Shown: in pieces, positions 42,302 to 50,218 of the stretch
How positions within the stretch are numbered: the first letter of the stretch is position 1
Layout of the letters: every line of letters begins with the position of its first letter
Origin: Marinospirillum alkalitolerans
GTDB taxonomy: Bacteria > Pseudomonadota > Gammaproteobacteria > Pseudomonadales > Halomonadaceae
NCBI RefSeq assembly: GCF_045055655.1
Contig: NZ_JBANFI010000003.1
Coordinates: forward strand, 349,178 to 413,177
Reading direction: 5' to 3'
DNA length: 64,000 nt
Made by a program: the position numbers and the translations under genes
The notes under the pieces: generated by a model
The model's database searches: none
Seen by the model: only the letters and a program-made list of their open reading frames with translations
Told to the model about the DNA's origin: nothing

Positions 42302-44005
42302 TTAACCGATTTGCATCAGCGTGAGATGTTCAGCGATGGGGCCCAGCACCAGCACTGGCAGGAAGCTCAACAAGGCGAACATCAACATCACAGCCATCAG
42401 AAAAACAATAAAAATAGGGGTTTCGACATTGAGGTTAGAGTCACTCGCCGCCAAGGACTTTTTCTGCATCAAAGAAGAGGCCAGTGCGAGCGGAAGGAGC
42501 ATCGGCAAGAAGCGACCAAACGCGAGTGCAATGACACAGGTGACATTCCACCAGACAGAATCATCATCCAGCCCTTCAAAGCCTGAACCATTATTAGCAA
42601 AGGCCGAGGTGTATTCGTAGAGAACCTGACTCACCCCATGAAAACCAGGATTGGTGATACCTGAGACTCCGGGTAAAGCAAAGGTCAATGCGGTTAAACC
42701 AAGAATCACGATCGGTTGCAAGAGTAGGATGAGTGCAAGGATTTTAATCTCTCTCGTTTCAACGGCCTTTCCAAACAAGGTAGGACGCCGCCCGACCATC
42801 AGCGACCCTAAGAAGGCGGCCAAAAGGGTGAACACCAAGAAGCCGATCATGCCGACCCCTATACCACCGAAAGTCGCATTCACGAACATGTTCATCAAGG
42901 TTGCCAAACCACCGAGAGGGTTCAGACTGTCGTGCATCCCATTGACTGAGCCATTCGAGGTTTGCGTAGTCCAGCTCGCCCAAAGCGCGGTGGCATAAGG
43001 ACCAAAACGAACTTCTTTACCTTCCATGTTAGGCCCATCGCTGAGTGAAGCCATAGCAGGGTTGGGCTGCAGCTCTGAATAGACTGCTAGGCTGGTTGAG
43101 GCGACAGAAAGACCGAGCATCACCGTCAACACCATCCAGGTGAGACGCTGGCGACCGCTAAACAGACCTAAGGCAAAAACAAGCGCAATAGGAATCAAAA
43201 CCAGTGATAGGGTTTGGATTAAATTCGATAAAGGTGTGGGGTTCTCAAGAGGAACAGAAGAGTTGGGACCATACCAGCCACCACCATTCGTCCCTAGCTG
43301 TTTGATCGCGACCATACTGGCTACAGGGCCAAGGGGAATCTGCTGCTCTTGCATTTCTACTGAAGAATCAACAACCTGAACCTGAGCAGCGCCCTGCCAA
43401 GTCGCGGGGACACCTTGCCAGGTCAGCAACAATGCACTGATCAAGGCCAAGGGTAATAAAACACGAACAAGGCCACGCGTCAGATCACGATAAAAATTAC
43501 CAACACCTGACTCATCCTGATCTGACTTTTTTACACCTGCAAAAAGTGCACGCAAGATAGCAAACAAAGCCGCCATACCCGCTGCAGGCGTCACAAACTG
43601 CAAAGTGACGATACCGAGGGTATGCGCTAAGAAAGAGAGCTGCGCTTGCCCTGAATAGTGCTGCTGATTCGTATTGGTTAAAAAAGAAACGGTGGTGTGT
43701 AAGGCTAAATCCCAGCTCATGCCTGGAGCTGAATCTGGGTTCAGCGGCAAAACACCTTGGAACATCAGTAGGAGAAAAATCATGGCACCAAGAAAGAGGT
43801 GCAAAAGAAGGAGAGACTTCGCATAGTGCAACCAGTGCATACTCTGATGACCATTCACGCCCATCAGTCGATAAAGCCCGTTTTCCAACGGCATAAAGAC
43901 TTTGGCTCCAGGACCAGGACCTTCAGCAAAAACACCTGCTATATAACGACCTAAAGGCCAAGCCAAAAGTAAGGCGAGACTGTAAGTGAGAAAAATCTCT
44001 GTCAT
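42302..44005 (-). CDS. kdpA: Potassium-transporting ATPase subunit KdpA
   Basis: A 567-residue, ten-span channel-like subunit that binds and selects potassium. Filter segments of the SKT superfamily are visible: TNTNQQHYSGQ, QLGTNGGGWYGPNSS, ANNGSGFEGLDDDS and VNATFGGIGVGMIGF. Its ATG overlaps the stop of the preceding 26-codon frame by ATGA, so it is translationally coupled. kdpB overlaps or follows directly. Family length about 557-570. Confidence 0.96.
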   Translation of the reverse strand: MTEIFLTYSLALLLAWPLGRYIAGVFAEGPGPGAKVFMPLENGLYRLMGVNGHQSMHWLHYAKSLLLLHLFLGAMIFLLLMFQGVLPLNPDSAPGMSWDLALHTTVSFLTNTNQQHYSGQAQLSFLAHTLGIVTLQFVTPAAGMAALFAILRALFAGVKKSDQDESGVGNFYRDLTRGLVRVLLPLALISALLLTWQGVPATWQGAAQVQVVDSSVEMQEQQIPLGPVASMVAIKQLGTNGGGWYGPNSSVPLENPTPLSNLIQTLSLVLIPIALVFALGLFSGRQRLTWMVLTVMLGLSVASTSLAVYSELQPNPAMASLSDGPNMEGKEVRFGPYATALWASWTTQTSNGSVNGMHDSLNPLGGLATLMNMFVNATFGGIGVGMIGFLVFTLLAAFLGSLMVGRRPTLFGKAVETREIKILALILLLQPIVILGLTALTFALPGVSGITNPGFHGVSQVLYEYTSAFANNGSGFEGLDDDSVWWNVTCVIALAFGRFLPMLLPLALASSLMQKKSLAASDSNLNVETPIFIVFLMAVMLMFALLSFLPVLVLGPIAEHLTLMQIG

Positions 44006-44082
44006 AGTTTTTCACTCCAACTGAGGATGGTCCAAATGGCTCCCATGACCATCATGAACACCAATAAACCGATCAGTAGCAT
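44002..44082 (-). CDS. 26-residue single-span peptide between kdpF and kdpA
   Basis: A tiny frame MLLIGLLVFMMVMGAIWTIL followed by SWSEKL. It is almost all membrane span with a short charged tail. GAGAGG lies at a suitable distance before the ATG (made by the last codons of kdpF), and the stop overlaps the kdpA start (ATGA). KdpF itself is the frame upstream, so this is an additional peptide. It may be a second small subunit of the pump, or only serve to couple kdpA translation. I do not recognise a family. Confidence 0.5.
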   Translation of the reverse strand: MLLIGLLVFMMVMGAIWTILSWSEKL

Positions 44083-44084
44083 TT

Positions 44085-44180
44085 TTAAAACCTCTCTGGA
44101 TTCAACAAAGCAACCAGCAAGTAGATGGCTAACATCAAGCTTGCTAATCCCAAACTGGCTAAAAGCCATACACTGTTCAT
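44085..44180 (-). CDS. kdpF: Potassium-transporting ATPase small subunit KdpF
   Basis: A 31-residue one-span peptide: MNSVWLLASLGLASLMLAIY then LLVALLNPERF. The ending LLNPERF is the usual KdpF pattern (YLVYALINAEAF or LLxPExF in relatives). It stabilises the KdpFABC complex in the membrane. CGAGGTGA precedes the ATG. First gene of the operon, about 80 bases downstream of the KdpE-type direct repeat. Confidence 0.85.
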   Translation of the reverse strand: MNSVWLLASLGLASLMLAIYLLVALLNPERF

Positions 44181-44233
44181 CGCTATCACCTCGCATTAAT
44201 AGACGCGCTCAGTGTGATCCACTCAGGAATAAA

Positions 44234-44250
44234 ATTTCGATAGGCGAAAT
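44234..44250. promoter_or_regulatory. Inverted repeat in the kdp promoter region
   Basis: ATTTCG-ATAGG-CGAAAT, a perfect six-base-arm repeat. It lies between the KdpE-type repeat and kdpF, where the core promoter should be; a second regulator may bind here. Confidence 0.4.
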
Positions 44251-44258
44251 ATCAAGAA

Positions 44259-44279
44259 GGTGTAAAATTTGTGTAAAAT
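44259..44279 (-). promoter_or_regulatory. KdpE operator (direct repeat)
   Basis: On the minus strand, ATTTTACACAAATTTTACAC is a direct repeat of TTTTACA(C) eleven bases apart, one helical turn. It resembles the T-rich TTTATAC / TTTACAC repeat bound by KdpE upstream of E. coli kdpF. Position about 80 bases before kdpF. Confidence 0.65.
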
Positions 44280-44319
44280 TCGACTTCAAATCAGCAAAAT
44301 CACATCTGAGGAGTCTGTT

Positions 44320-44697
44320 GTGGAGGCACAAGAAAAGTGGGCCCAAGCTCTGCTCAAGCTGTTACAGATAAGGTTGGAATCGGCGGGATTGTGGCAAACG
44401 GCTCTCTTGCCAAGCCCTGAAGCCTTTGAAAGCAACGAACCCTTCTGTGTTGATCAAATGACCATGCCGCAATGGCTGCGTTATGTTTTTATTCCACGCA
44501 TGCAGGCTTTAATTGATCAGCGAGGTACGCTGCCTCAAGCTTGTGATATCACATCGCAATGTGAAATGCAGATGCAAGGCGAGGGATTGGCGGCAGTGCT
44601 TGAAGTCACCCAAGCTCTGGATCAACTCCTAACCGCGCACAAGATTCCTTCAGTGGCTTTAATGAAAGCAAGCCAGCGCGAGGCTGGCAAGTCGTAG
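44320..44697 (+). CDS. yqcC: YqcC family protein (DUF446)
   Basis: A 125-residue protein of the YqcC family, whose function is not known. The core FCVDQMTMPQWLRYVFIPRM plus GTLPQACDITSQCEM match the family pattern (EPFFMDTMxxxEWLQWVLIPRMxxLL). The start is GTG at 44320 with GAGGAG six bases before it; the frame extends upstream into the kdp promoter region without a site. In E. coli yqcC lies beside truC; no pseudouridine synthase is next to it here. Divergent from kdpF. Confidence 0.82.
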   Translation: MEAQEKWAQALLKLLQIRLESAGLWQTALLPSPEAFESNEPFCVDQMTMPQWLRYVFIPRMQALIDQRGTLPQACDITSQCEMQMQGEGLAAVLEVTQALDQLLTAHKIPSVALMKASQREAGKS

Positions 44698-44705
44698 ACG
44701 AGTCT

Positions 44706-44951
44706 TCAGACCGAAGTCATCGATGTATCCTTGGTGGAGATCAACTGAAAGCGTGCTTGACGCTTACCCTCCAGCAGCAGGATTTCCGTAAACATGGCAT
44801 AGGGGCGTACCCAAATCCCGCGCTCGCCATAGCAAGGCTGGTAAACCACCAGCCATTCTTCTGTTTCGCTATGACGCGCAAGATGCAACACCTGATACTC
44901 ACCGCCCTTGTAATGACGATAACGCCCAAGGGGCAAGACGGGCTGGCTCAT
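44706..44951 (-). CDS. DUF1653 family protein
   Basis: An 81-residue small protein of the DUF1653 family: LPLGRYRHYKGGEYQVLHLA, EEWLVVYQPCYGERGIWVRP and MFTEILLLEG are the whole conserved core. Role unknown. Start at 44951 follows GAGAGCGACT; a longer frame starts in the TAATG overlap with the upstream lipoprotein gene and is possible. Cotranscribed with that gene, 17 bases after it. Convergent with yqcC. Confidence 0.85.
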   Translation of the reverse strand: MSQPVLPLGRYRHYKGGEYQVLHLARHSETEEWLVVYQPCYGERGIWVRPYAMFTEILLLEGKRQARFQLISTKDTSMTSV

Positions 44952-44968
44952 AGTCGCTCTCTCATCCA

Positions 44969-45301
44969 TTAAGGCGCATATTCACGCGTTTCTGGGTCTG
45001 CGTTATCGAGCGTGCGGTTATAGGTGTAGGAAGCAACACGACCTTGCTCATTAAAGCGCACCACCAGATCACTGGTTTGCTCAGCCGCAAAAACACTGTA
45101 GCGGTAGTGGCCATAGGTCCAGGTTTCTTGGCCGCTTTCAAGACCCGTCCGCCAGGGATCACCAAACAGCTGACGCACTTCACTGCGCGTGGTTTCACCA
45201 ATACGCAGCTCGCCCACCTTATCTTCTGGATAGGGCTGCCCCACGCTAGCGCAAGCCGTTAAAAAAAGCATCAATAGCAATAAAGCGATCGTTTTTTTCA
45301 T
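44969..45301 (-). CDS. SmpA/BamE-like outer-membrane lipoprotein
   Basis: A 110-residue lipoprotein. Signal peptide with lipobox LTAC (Cys17), then an SmpA/OmlA-type domain: ELRIGETTRSEVRQLFGDPWRTG, QETWTYGHYRYSVF, DLVVRFNEQGRVASYTY. The fold is that of BamE and other small envelope lipoproteins. It is not likely to be BamE itself, which has RPxIxQGN near the start; it is a paralogue. Divergent from module B at 45423 with 121 bases between. Confidence 0.82.
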   Translation of the reverse strand: MKKTIALLLLMLFLTACASVGQPYPEDKVGELRIGETTRSEVRQLFGDPWRTGLESGQETWTYGHYRYSVFAAEQTSDLVVRFNEQGRVASYTYNRTLDNADPETREYAP

Positions 45302-45422
45302 TTTAACCCCTTGTTCCCTATGGTTAAGTTCTTTTAAGCTTCATCAGCTTATCATCGCGGTGTCACTGCCTCAACTGAAGATCTGTAGGATCTGGTTACC
45401 ACCCCTAATCGAGCAGGAATAG

Positions 45423-46916
45423 ATGCAGGCTTATTTGAAGGACTTTTATCACGCTTTTACACACGCTCTGCGTAACCTCCTCCCGATCATTCTCGTTGTC
45501 GTTTTTTTTCAGGCACTGATTCTGCGTCAGGTCCCTCACGATAGCCTGAGCATGATTTTTGGCTTGCTGATTGTGGCTGTGGGTGTCGCCCTTTTTCTGC
45601 AAGGTCTGGAACTCAGTATCTTTCCCCTTGGCAAAAGCCTCTCCAATCAACTCGCCAAACGTGGTTCAGCACCAATACTGATCAGCTTTGGCTTTGCCAT
45701 CGGCTTTTCAGCCGTCATCGCAGAACCAGCGCTGATTGCCGTGGCCCAGCAAGCACAAGAAATTAGCGAAGGACGTATTGATGCCCTGACGCTACGCCTG
45801 ATTGTGGCCTCTTCCGTAGGTCTGGTTGTCGCGCTGGGCGTCTTTCGAACCATTATAGGCTTGCCGCTGCACTGGCTGATGATTGGCGGCTATTTGATAG
45901 TGGTCATCGTGACCTATTTTGCGCCAGAGGAAATCGTTGGACTGGCCTATGATTCAGGCGGTGTGACCACCAATATTGTTACCGTGCCGCTGATCGCAGC
46001 CTTGGGAATAGGTCTGGCTGCCTCGATTCGTGGCAGAAACCCGCTGCGCGATGGTTTTGGCCTTGTTGCCTTGGCCGTAATGGTGCCGATGATCAGTGTG
46101 CAGATTTACGGCATTTTGGTGTATGCCGGTGAAGCACCCAGCCCAGAAGCCACAGCATTATTGCTTGATCACAGCGCGCCGGAACTCCATGCTGGCTTGG
46201 CGATGCTGCTGGATCTGGCAAGCATGTTCCGCGATGTCTTGCCGATTATTCTCAGTATTCTTTTCTTTCAATACCTGATTTTACGTCGACCGCTATCGAA
46301 TCCACCCAAAATCATCTTCGGCTTTTTACTGGTGATCTTCGGCCTTTATGCCTTTGTTGTGGGGCTCAAGCTGGGTCTTTTCCCGATCGGCACCAATATG
46401 GCCGAACAGTTGATTGGCTTGGGCCAGTTCCACTTTATTTATTTATTTGCGTTTATGATTGGCTTTGCGACGACCATGGCTGAACCCGCTCTATTAGCAG
46501 TAGGCAAGCAGGCTGAAGAGGCGGCTTCTGGCCGACTGAATGGCAATACCATCCGCCTACTGGTCGCTCTGGGTGTCGCGATCGGCATCAGTATTGGCGT
46601 GCACCGCATTATCGTCGGTGGCTCAATGCACTATTACATTATGGGTGGCTATGCACTGGTGATTCTGCTCACTTTTCTGGCACCCAAGTATATTGTGGCG
46701 CTGGCCTATGATCTTGGCGGCGTCACCACCTCAGAAGTGACTGTCCCGCTGGTCACAGCGCTAGGCATCGGTCTGGCGACTCATATTGAAGGACGCAATG
46801 TGTTGATTGATGGCTTTGGCTTGATCGCTTTTGCCTCTATTTTTCCAATTCTTACCGTCATGCTTTACGCCATTTTCATTGAATGGAATAACCGCTTACA
46901 AAAGGTGCAATCATGA
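45423..46916 (+). CDS. Fused double-DUF1538 membrane protein, module B
   Basis: A 497-residue membrane protein with two DUF1538 domains in tandem (about 1-245 and 255-497), each with about seven hydrophobic spans. First half: FFQALILRQ, LSIFPLGKSL, IAEPALIAVAQQAQEI, YDSGGVTTNIVTVPLIAALG, RGRNPLRDGFGL. Second half: DVLPIILSILFFQYLILRR, LGLFPIGTNMAEQL, MAEPALLAVGKQAEEA, YDLGGVTTSEVTVPLVTALG, EGRNVLIDGFGL. In the second half Ser of DSGG is Leu. The halves correspond to the two separate proteins at 33892 and 34685. Followed by P-II-like and CBS genes, with a 4-base overlap to the first. AGGA precedes the start. Transporter function is inferred. Confidence 0.82.
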   Translation: MQAYLKDFYHAFTHALRNLLPIILVVVFFQALILRQVPHDSLSMIFGLLIVAVGVALFLQGLELSIFPLGKSLSNQLAKRGSAPILISFGFAIGFSAVIAEPALIAVAQQAQEISEGRIDALTLRLIVASSVGLVVALGVFRTIIGLPLHWLMIGGYLIVVIVTYFAPEEIVGLAYDSGGVTTNIVTVPLIAALGIGLAASIRGRNPLRDGFGLVALAVMVPMISVQIYGILVYAGEAPSPEATALLLDHSAPELHAGLAMLLDLASMFRDVLPIILSILFFQYLILRRPLSNPPKIIFGFLLVIFGLYAFVVGLKLGLFPIGTNMAEQLIGLGQFHFIYLFAFMIGFATTMAEPALLAVGKQAEEAASGRLNGNTIRLLVALGVAIGISIGVHRIIVGGSMHYYIMGGYALVILLTFLAPKYIVALAYDLGGVTTSEVTVPLVTALGIGLATHIEGRNVLIDGFGLIAFASIFPILTVMLYAIFIEWNNRLQKVQS

Positions 46917-47263
46917 AGTTTTCTGTATTGGTCGCCATCCTGCCTGAGGATTTGGAGCAAACAGCCATCGACACCGCACGTGAACTGGGCGCTGGTGGCA
47001 TCACACTGCTGCAAGGTCGTGGCATCAGCAACGAAGCCAAGAAAACCTTCTTCGGCCTGAGCTATGATGGCAGCCAGAGTTTATTAGTGATGGTGCTGGA
47101 AAAAAGCCTCTCACTCAAAATCCTCAAGGCCTTACAACAGCTGGTAATGCCACAGCAAGAGGACTCGCAGGGGCTGGTATTCACTCTCCCACTCGAGCAC
47201 CTGGGCGGCATCGATGTCAGTCAGCTGGCTAAATTTGAAGAACACATTAAAAAAGAATTTTGA
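46913..47263 (+). CDS. P-II-like signalling protein of module B
   Basis: A 116-residue relative of the protein at 35499: strand KFSVLVAILPEDL, helix LEQTAIDTARELGA, strand GITLLQGRGISNEAKKTFFG, then SQSLLVMVLEKSLSLKILKAL. Again the long T-loop with Tyr and the B-loop TGxxGDG are missing. It diverges from the module A copy over much of its length (little identity beyond the strand pattern and GRG/ARG-xxxxKK-xxFGL), so the modules have long been separate. ATG overlaps the DUF1538 stop (ATGA), which suggests equal-level translation and direct partnership. Ligand unknown. Confidence 0.68.
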   Translation: MKFSVLVAILPEDLEQTAIDTARELGAGGITLLQGRGISNEAKKTFFGLSYDGSQSLLVMVLEKSLSLKILKALQQLVMPQQEDSQGLVFTLPLEHLGGIDVSQLAKFEEHIKKEF

Positions 47264-47296
47264 TCTGGCCGCTTAAGCCATAGACGGAGTCTGACT

Positions 47297-47686
47297 ATGA
47301 AGATTGTTAAAGATGTGATGGTACGCGAAGTCATCACTGTTTCTCCTTTTGCCAAATTGCGCGAAGCCTTAAGCCTGATGAAGCGCCACAAGATCAAATC
47401 TCTGGTCGTGGAGCAGCAGCATGAGCATGATGCTTGGGGCCTCATTACCTATACCAATATCTTAAAAACTGTGATCGCTGAAGGCGGTGATATTGATCTG
47501 CTCAACGTCTATGACGTGTGTATCAAACCAGCCATGACTGTCGGTGAGAGCCTCGCCATCAAACATGTAGCAACACTGATGGCACAAAACCGCATCAAGC
47601 GCTTGCTGGTTGTACGAGATAATGAGCTGCTGGGCTTTATTGCCATGGATGACATGATGGATGTGCTGTTGGCACAGGTGGAATAA
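47297..47686 (+). CDS. CBS-domain protein of module B
   Basis: A 129-residue CBS pair: VKDVMVREVITVSPFAKLREAL, then YDVCIKPAMTVGESLAIKHVATLM and KRLLVVRDNELLGFIAMDDMM. Likely a nucleotide-binding regulator of the DUF1538 protein. It lies 33 bases after the P-II-like gene and is followed by a hairpin terminator. It resembles the module A CBS protein in length and order of motifs. Confidence 0.85.
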   Translation: MKIVKDVMVREVITVSPFAKLREALSLMKRHKIKSLVVEQQHEHDAWGLITYTNILKTVIAEGGDIDLLNVYDVCIKPAMTVGESLAIKHVATLMAQNRIKRLLVVRDNELLGFIAMDDMMDVLLAQVE

Positions 47687-47694
47687 GCACGATT

Positions 47695-47717
47695 AGGGTG
47701 ATGAGACATCACCCTTT
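47695..47717 (+). terminator. Terminator after module B
   Basis: Stem AGGGTGATG / CATCACCCT with a three-base loop, followed by TTTCATC. It lies between the convergent CBS gene and aroE and may serve both. Confidence 0.65.
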
Positions 47718-47726
47718 CATCAAAAA

Positions 47727-48554
47727 CTATAACTGACGGCGCAGCAACGATCTAATTTCCGCTGTCGGTGGCCGCACACCTCGCCATAAAAAGAAGGCTT
47801 CTGCTGCCTGCTCGATTAGCATTCCCAATCCATCGGCCACGCGTGTTGCGCCTTGCTGCTGCGCCCAGCGCATAAAAGGCGTGGGCTGCGCTGCATACAT
47901 CATATCGTAAGCCATGGATTGAGGACCCAAAAGGCCTTCCGGAAGCGGTGGTAACTCGCCCTGCAAGCTGGCGGAAGTGGCATTCACTACCAGATCAAAC
48001 TGCTCACCTGCCAGACCCTCCCATGAACAGGCCTGCCGACCTGCTGGGCTCTCGACACCATGAAACAGGGTGATCAATTGCTGGGCCTTGCTGAGGGTAC
48101 GATTGGCGATCGTCAAATGACGCACACCCGCTTTCAGCAAGGGTTCGATCGCACCTCGCGCCGCACCTCCAGCGCCAAGCAACAGCACCTTCTTTCCTGC
48201 CAAGCTTACCCCCAGTTGCTGAGTGATATCGCGCACCAGCCCAATACCATCGGTGTTATCACCATGTATCTGGCCCTGCGCATCCTTCCAGAGGGTATTC
48301 ACGGCACCAGCCAAGCGCGCACGCTGTGAAAGCTGATCACAAAACACCAAGGCATCGAGCTTAAACGGCACAGTGACATTGGCACCACAGCCACCAGCGG
48401 CAAAGAAAGCACGGGCACAGCCTTCAAAATCATCTAGAGGCGCGAGAATGGCACGGTATTCCAAGTCCTGATGTGTTTGCGCCGCAAACCAGGCGTGGAT
48501 TTCAGGCGAGCGGCTGTGTGCTATCGGATGACCAAAAACGGCATATTGATCCAT
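47727..48554 (-). CDS. aroE: Shikimate dehydrogenase
   Basis: A 275-residue NADP-dependent enzyme that reduces 3-dehydroshikimate in aromatic amino-acid synthesis. Catalytic Lys in NVTVPFK, Asp in GDNTDGIG and the nucleotide-binding GAGGAARGAI and NRTLSKA motifs are present; SRSPEIH at the N-terminus binds shikimate. Length fits. Next to hemF, 12 bases after its stop, as in Pseudomonas. Confidence 0.96.
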   Translation of the reverse strand: MDQYAVFGHPIAHSRSPEIHAWFAAQTHQDLEYRAILAPLDDFEGCARAFFAAGGCGANVTVPFKLDALVFCDQLSQRARLAGAVNTLWKDAQGQIHGDNTDGIGLVRDITQQLGVSLAGKKVLLLGAGGAARGAIEPLLKAGVRHLTIANRTLSKAQQLITLFHGVESPAGRQACSWEGLAGEQFDLVVNATSASLQGELPPLPEGLLGPQSMAYDMMYAAQPTPFMRWAQQQGATRVADGLGMLIEQAAEAFFLWRGVRPPTAEIRSLLRRQL

Positions 48555-48566
48555 CTTTTTTCTCTC

Positions 48567-49478
48567 TTAACGCGCCAACCAATCTTGAGGAGGCAAGAAA
48601 TCAGTATAAAGACGCGCTTCTGGCGAATCTGGCTCGGGCTGCCAATCATAGCCCCAGCGCACTTGTGGCGGCAGAGACATCAAAATCGACTCAGTACGTC
48701 CTCCGCTTTGCAAGCCAAACAGCGTTCCTCGATCCCAAACGAGGTTAAACTCCACATAACGACCACGGCGATAGGCTTGGAATTCACGCTCACGTTCGCC
48801 ATAAGCCAGATGGCGGCGCTGCTCAACAATCGGGCGGTAGGCATCCAGATAACTATCACCAACACTTTGCATCAAGGCAAAGGCGGTCGCAAAATCCGGT
48901 TGGTGATAATCATCAAAGAACAGGCCACCAACGCCACGCGCTTCCTGACGATGCTTGAGGTAGAAGTAATCATCACACCATTTTTTAAAATGCGGATAAA
49001 TCTCATCACCAAAGGGGGCACAGGCCTGCTGAGCCACCTGATGCCAATGCACCACATCTTCTTCAAAACCATAGTAGGGTGTCAGATCATAACCGCCACC
49101 AAACCACCAGACAGGCGCTTCACCGGGTTTTTCAGCAATAAAAAAGCGAACATTGGCATGCGAAGTCGGCACATAGGGGTTACGCGGATGAATCACCAGC
49201 GACACGCCCATCGCCTCAAAAGAACGGCCAGCCAGCTCTGGACGCGCAGCCGTGGCAGAAGGGGGAAGCTGATCACCAAAAACGTGTGAAAAGTTGACGC
49301 CACCTTTTTCGATCAACTCACCTTCTTCCAGCACCCTGGTGCGGCCACCGCCTCCGCCTGGACGCTGCCATAAGTCTTCTTTGAAGGCCTGACCATCCAG
49401 TTCAGTGAGCGCCTCACAAATACGATCTTGGAGAGCCAACAGATACTGCTTCACCGCTTCTTTATCAATTTGAGACAC
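48567..49478 (-). CDS. hemF: Oxygen-dependent coproporphyrinogen III oxidase
   Basis: A 303-residue enzyme that decarboxylates coproporphyrinogen III using oxygen, in haem synthesis. GGGGGRTRVLEEG, GVNFSHVFG, NPYVPTSHANVRFFIA, WWFGGGYDLTPYY and VEFNLVWDRGTLFGLQSGGRTESI (seen in parts) are the family marks. It starts with GTG (GTGTCTCAA), with GAGGAG six to eight bases before. First gene of the hemF-aroE pair. A gene for the oxygen-independent enzyme (hemN) is not in the window. Confidence 0.96.
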   Translation of the reverse strand: MSQIDKEAVKQYLLALQDRICEALTELDGQAFKEDLWQRPGGGGGRTRVLEEGELIEKGGVNFSHVFGDQLPPSATAARPELAGRSFEAMGVSLVIHPRNPYVPTSHANVRFFIAEKPGEAPVWWFGGGYDLTPYYGFEEDVVHWHQVAQQACAPFGDEIYPHFKKWCDDYFYLKHRQEARGVGGLFFDDYHQPDFATAFALMQSVGDSYLDAYRPIVEQRRHLAYGEREREFQAYRRGRYVEFNLVWDRGTLFGLQSGGRTESILMSLPPQVRWGYDWQPEPDSPEARLYTDFLPPQDWLAR

Positions 49479-49540
49479 CCTCGTCTCCTCTTTCTTCTGG
49501 TTATGGGCTTCCAGTCAGGAAGGGCTGAGGCAACAGCACT

Positions 49541-50140
49541 TTATGGACGCAGTATCTCGCCTGTTGACAGATCACAGATACGACTTGGACGGCTCAAGCC
49601 ACCCAGCGGACCATCAAGCAGCGCATCGATATCCATGCCAAAAGCCTGTTCAATATCCTCGCGCGACTGCAAGGGCGGCTGACCAGAGGTATTAGCGGAG
49701 GTCGAAACGATCGGGCCGCCAAAGGCATCGCACAATGCACGCACCCAAGGGTGTGCCGTTACTCGCAGTGCCACGCTGGTATGTCGTCCAAGAATCAACT
49801 CAGGTGTATAACCCTGATCTTCAACCAACCAGGTCACTGGACCAGGCCAGCTGGCTTCGAGTTGTTGGCGCTGCTGAGGCGTGATCTGGGTCAGCCAGGG
49901 TTTGAGCTGCTCCATTGAAGAAGCAATCAAAATCACGCCCTTTGCAGGATCACGCTGCTTCAACAGCAGTAGCCTTTGCACAGCTCGGGCATTAAAAGGA
50001 TCACAGCCTAATCCCCACACAGCTTCTGTCGGATAGGCAATGAGGCCACCTTGCCTCAGAATGGATGCAGTGTCCTCTACCGCCGCGTAATTCACTTGAT
50101 CAAGCTGAAAAGCTGACTCAGAAGAAGGCTGAAGCGCCAT
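49541..50140 (-). CDS. tsaC: Threonylcarbamoyl-AMP synthase TsaC
   Basis: A 199-residue YrdC/Sua5-family enzyme that makes threonylcarbamoyl-AMP from Thr, bicarbonate and ATP for the t6A base of tRNA. GGLIAYPTEAVWGLGCDP, KRDPAKGVILIAS (KxR-type motif), WPGPVTWLV and GPIVSTSANTSGQPP are present. Single domain, as in TsaC and not Sua5. AGGTG precedes the start. Follows dprA in the conserved dprA-tsaC-hemF order; the qor gene found here in Pseudomonas is missing. Confidence 0.95.
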   Translation of the reverse strand: MALQPSSESAFQLDQVNYAAVEDTASILRQGGLIAYPTEAVWGLGCDPFNARAVQRLLLLKQRDPAKGVILIASSMEQLKPWLTQITPQQRQQLEASWPGPVTWLVEDQGYTPELILGRHTSVALRVTAHPWVRALCDAFGGPIVSTSANTSGQPPLQSREDIEQAFGMDIDALLDGPLGGLSRPSRICDLSTGEILRP

Positions 50141-50218
50141 GATGATGCACCTAGATAAAATAACAGGCTAAACAAAGGAATGAAACGCTGCGCAACTTAC
50201 CCCAGTCTGCGCAAGGAC

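Noticed and set aside
42290..42302. A frameshift or fusion between kdpA and kdpB
   Set aside because: The overlap TAATG is a normal coupled junction and both proteins are full length.
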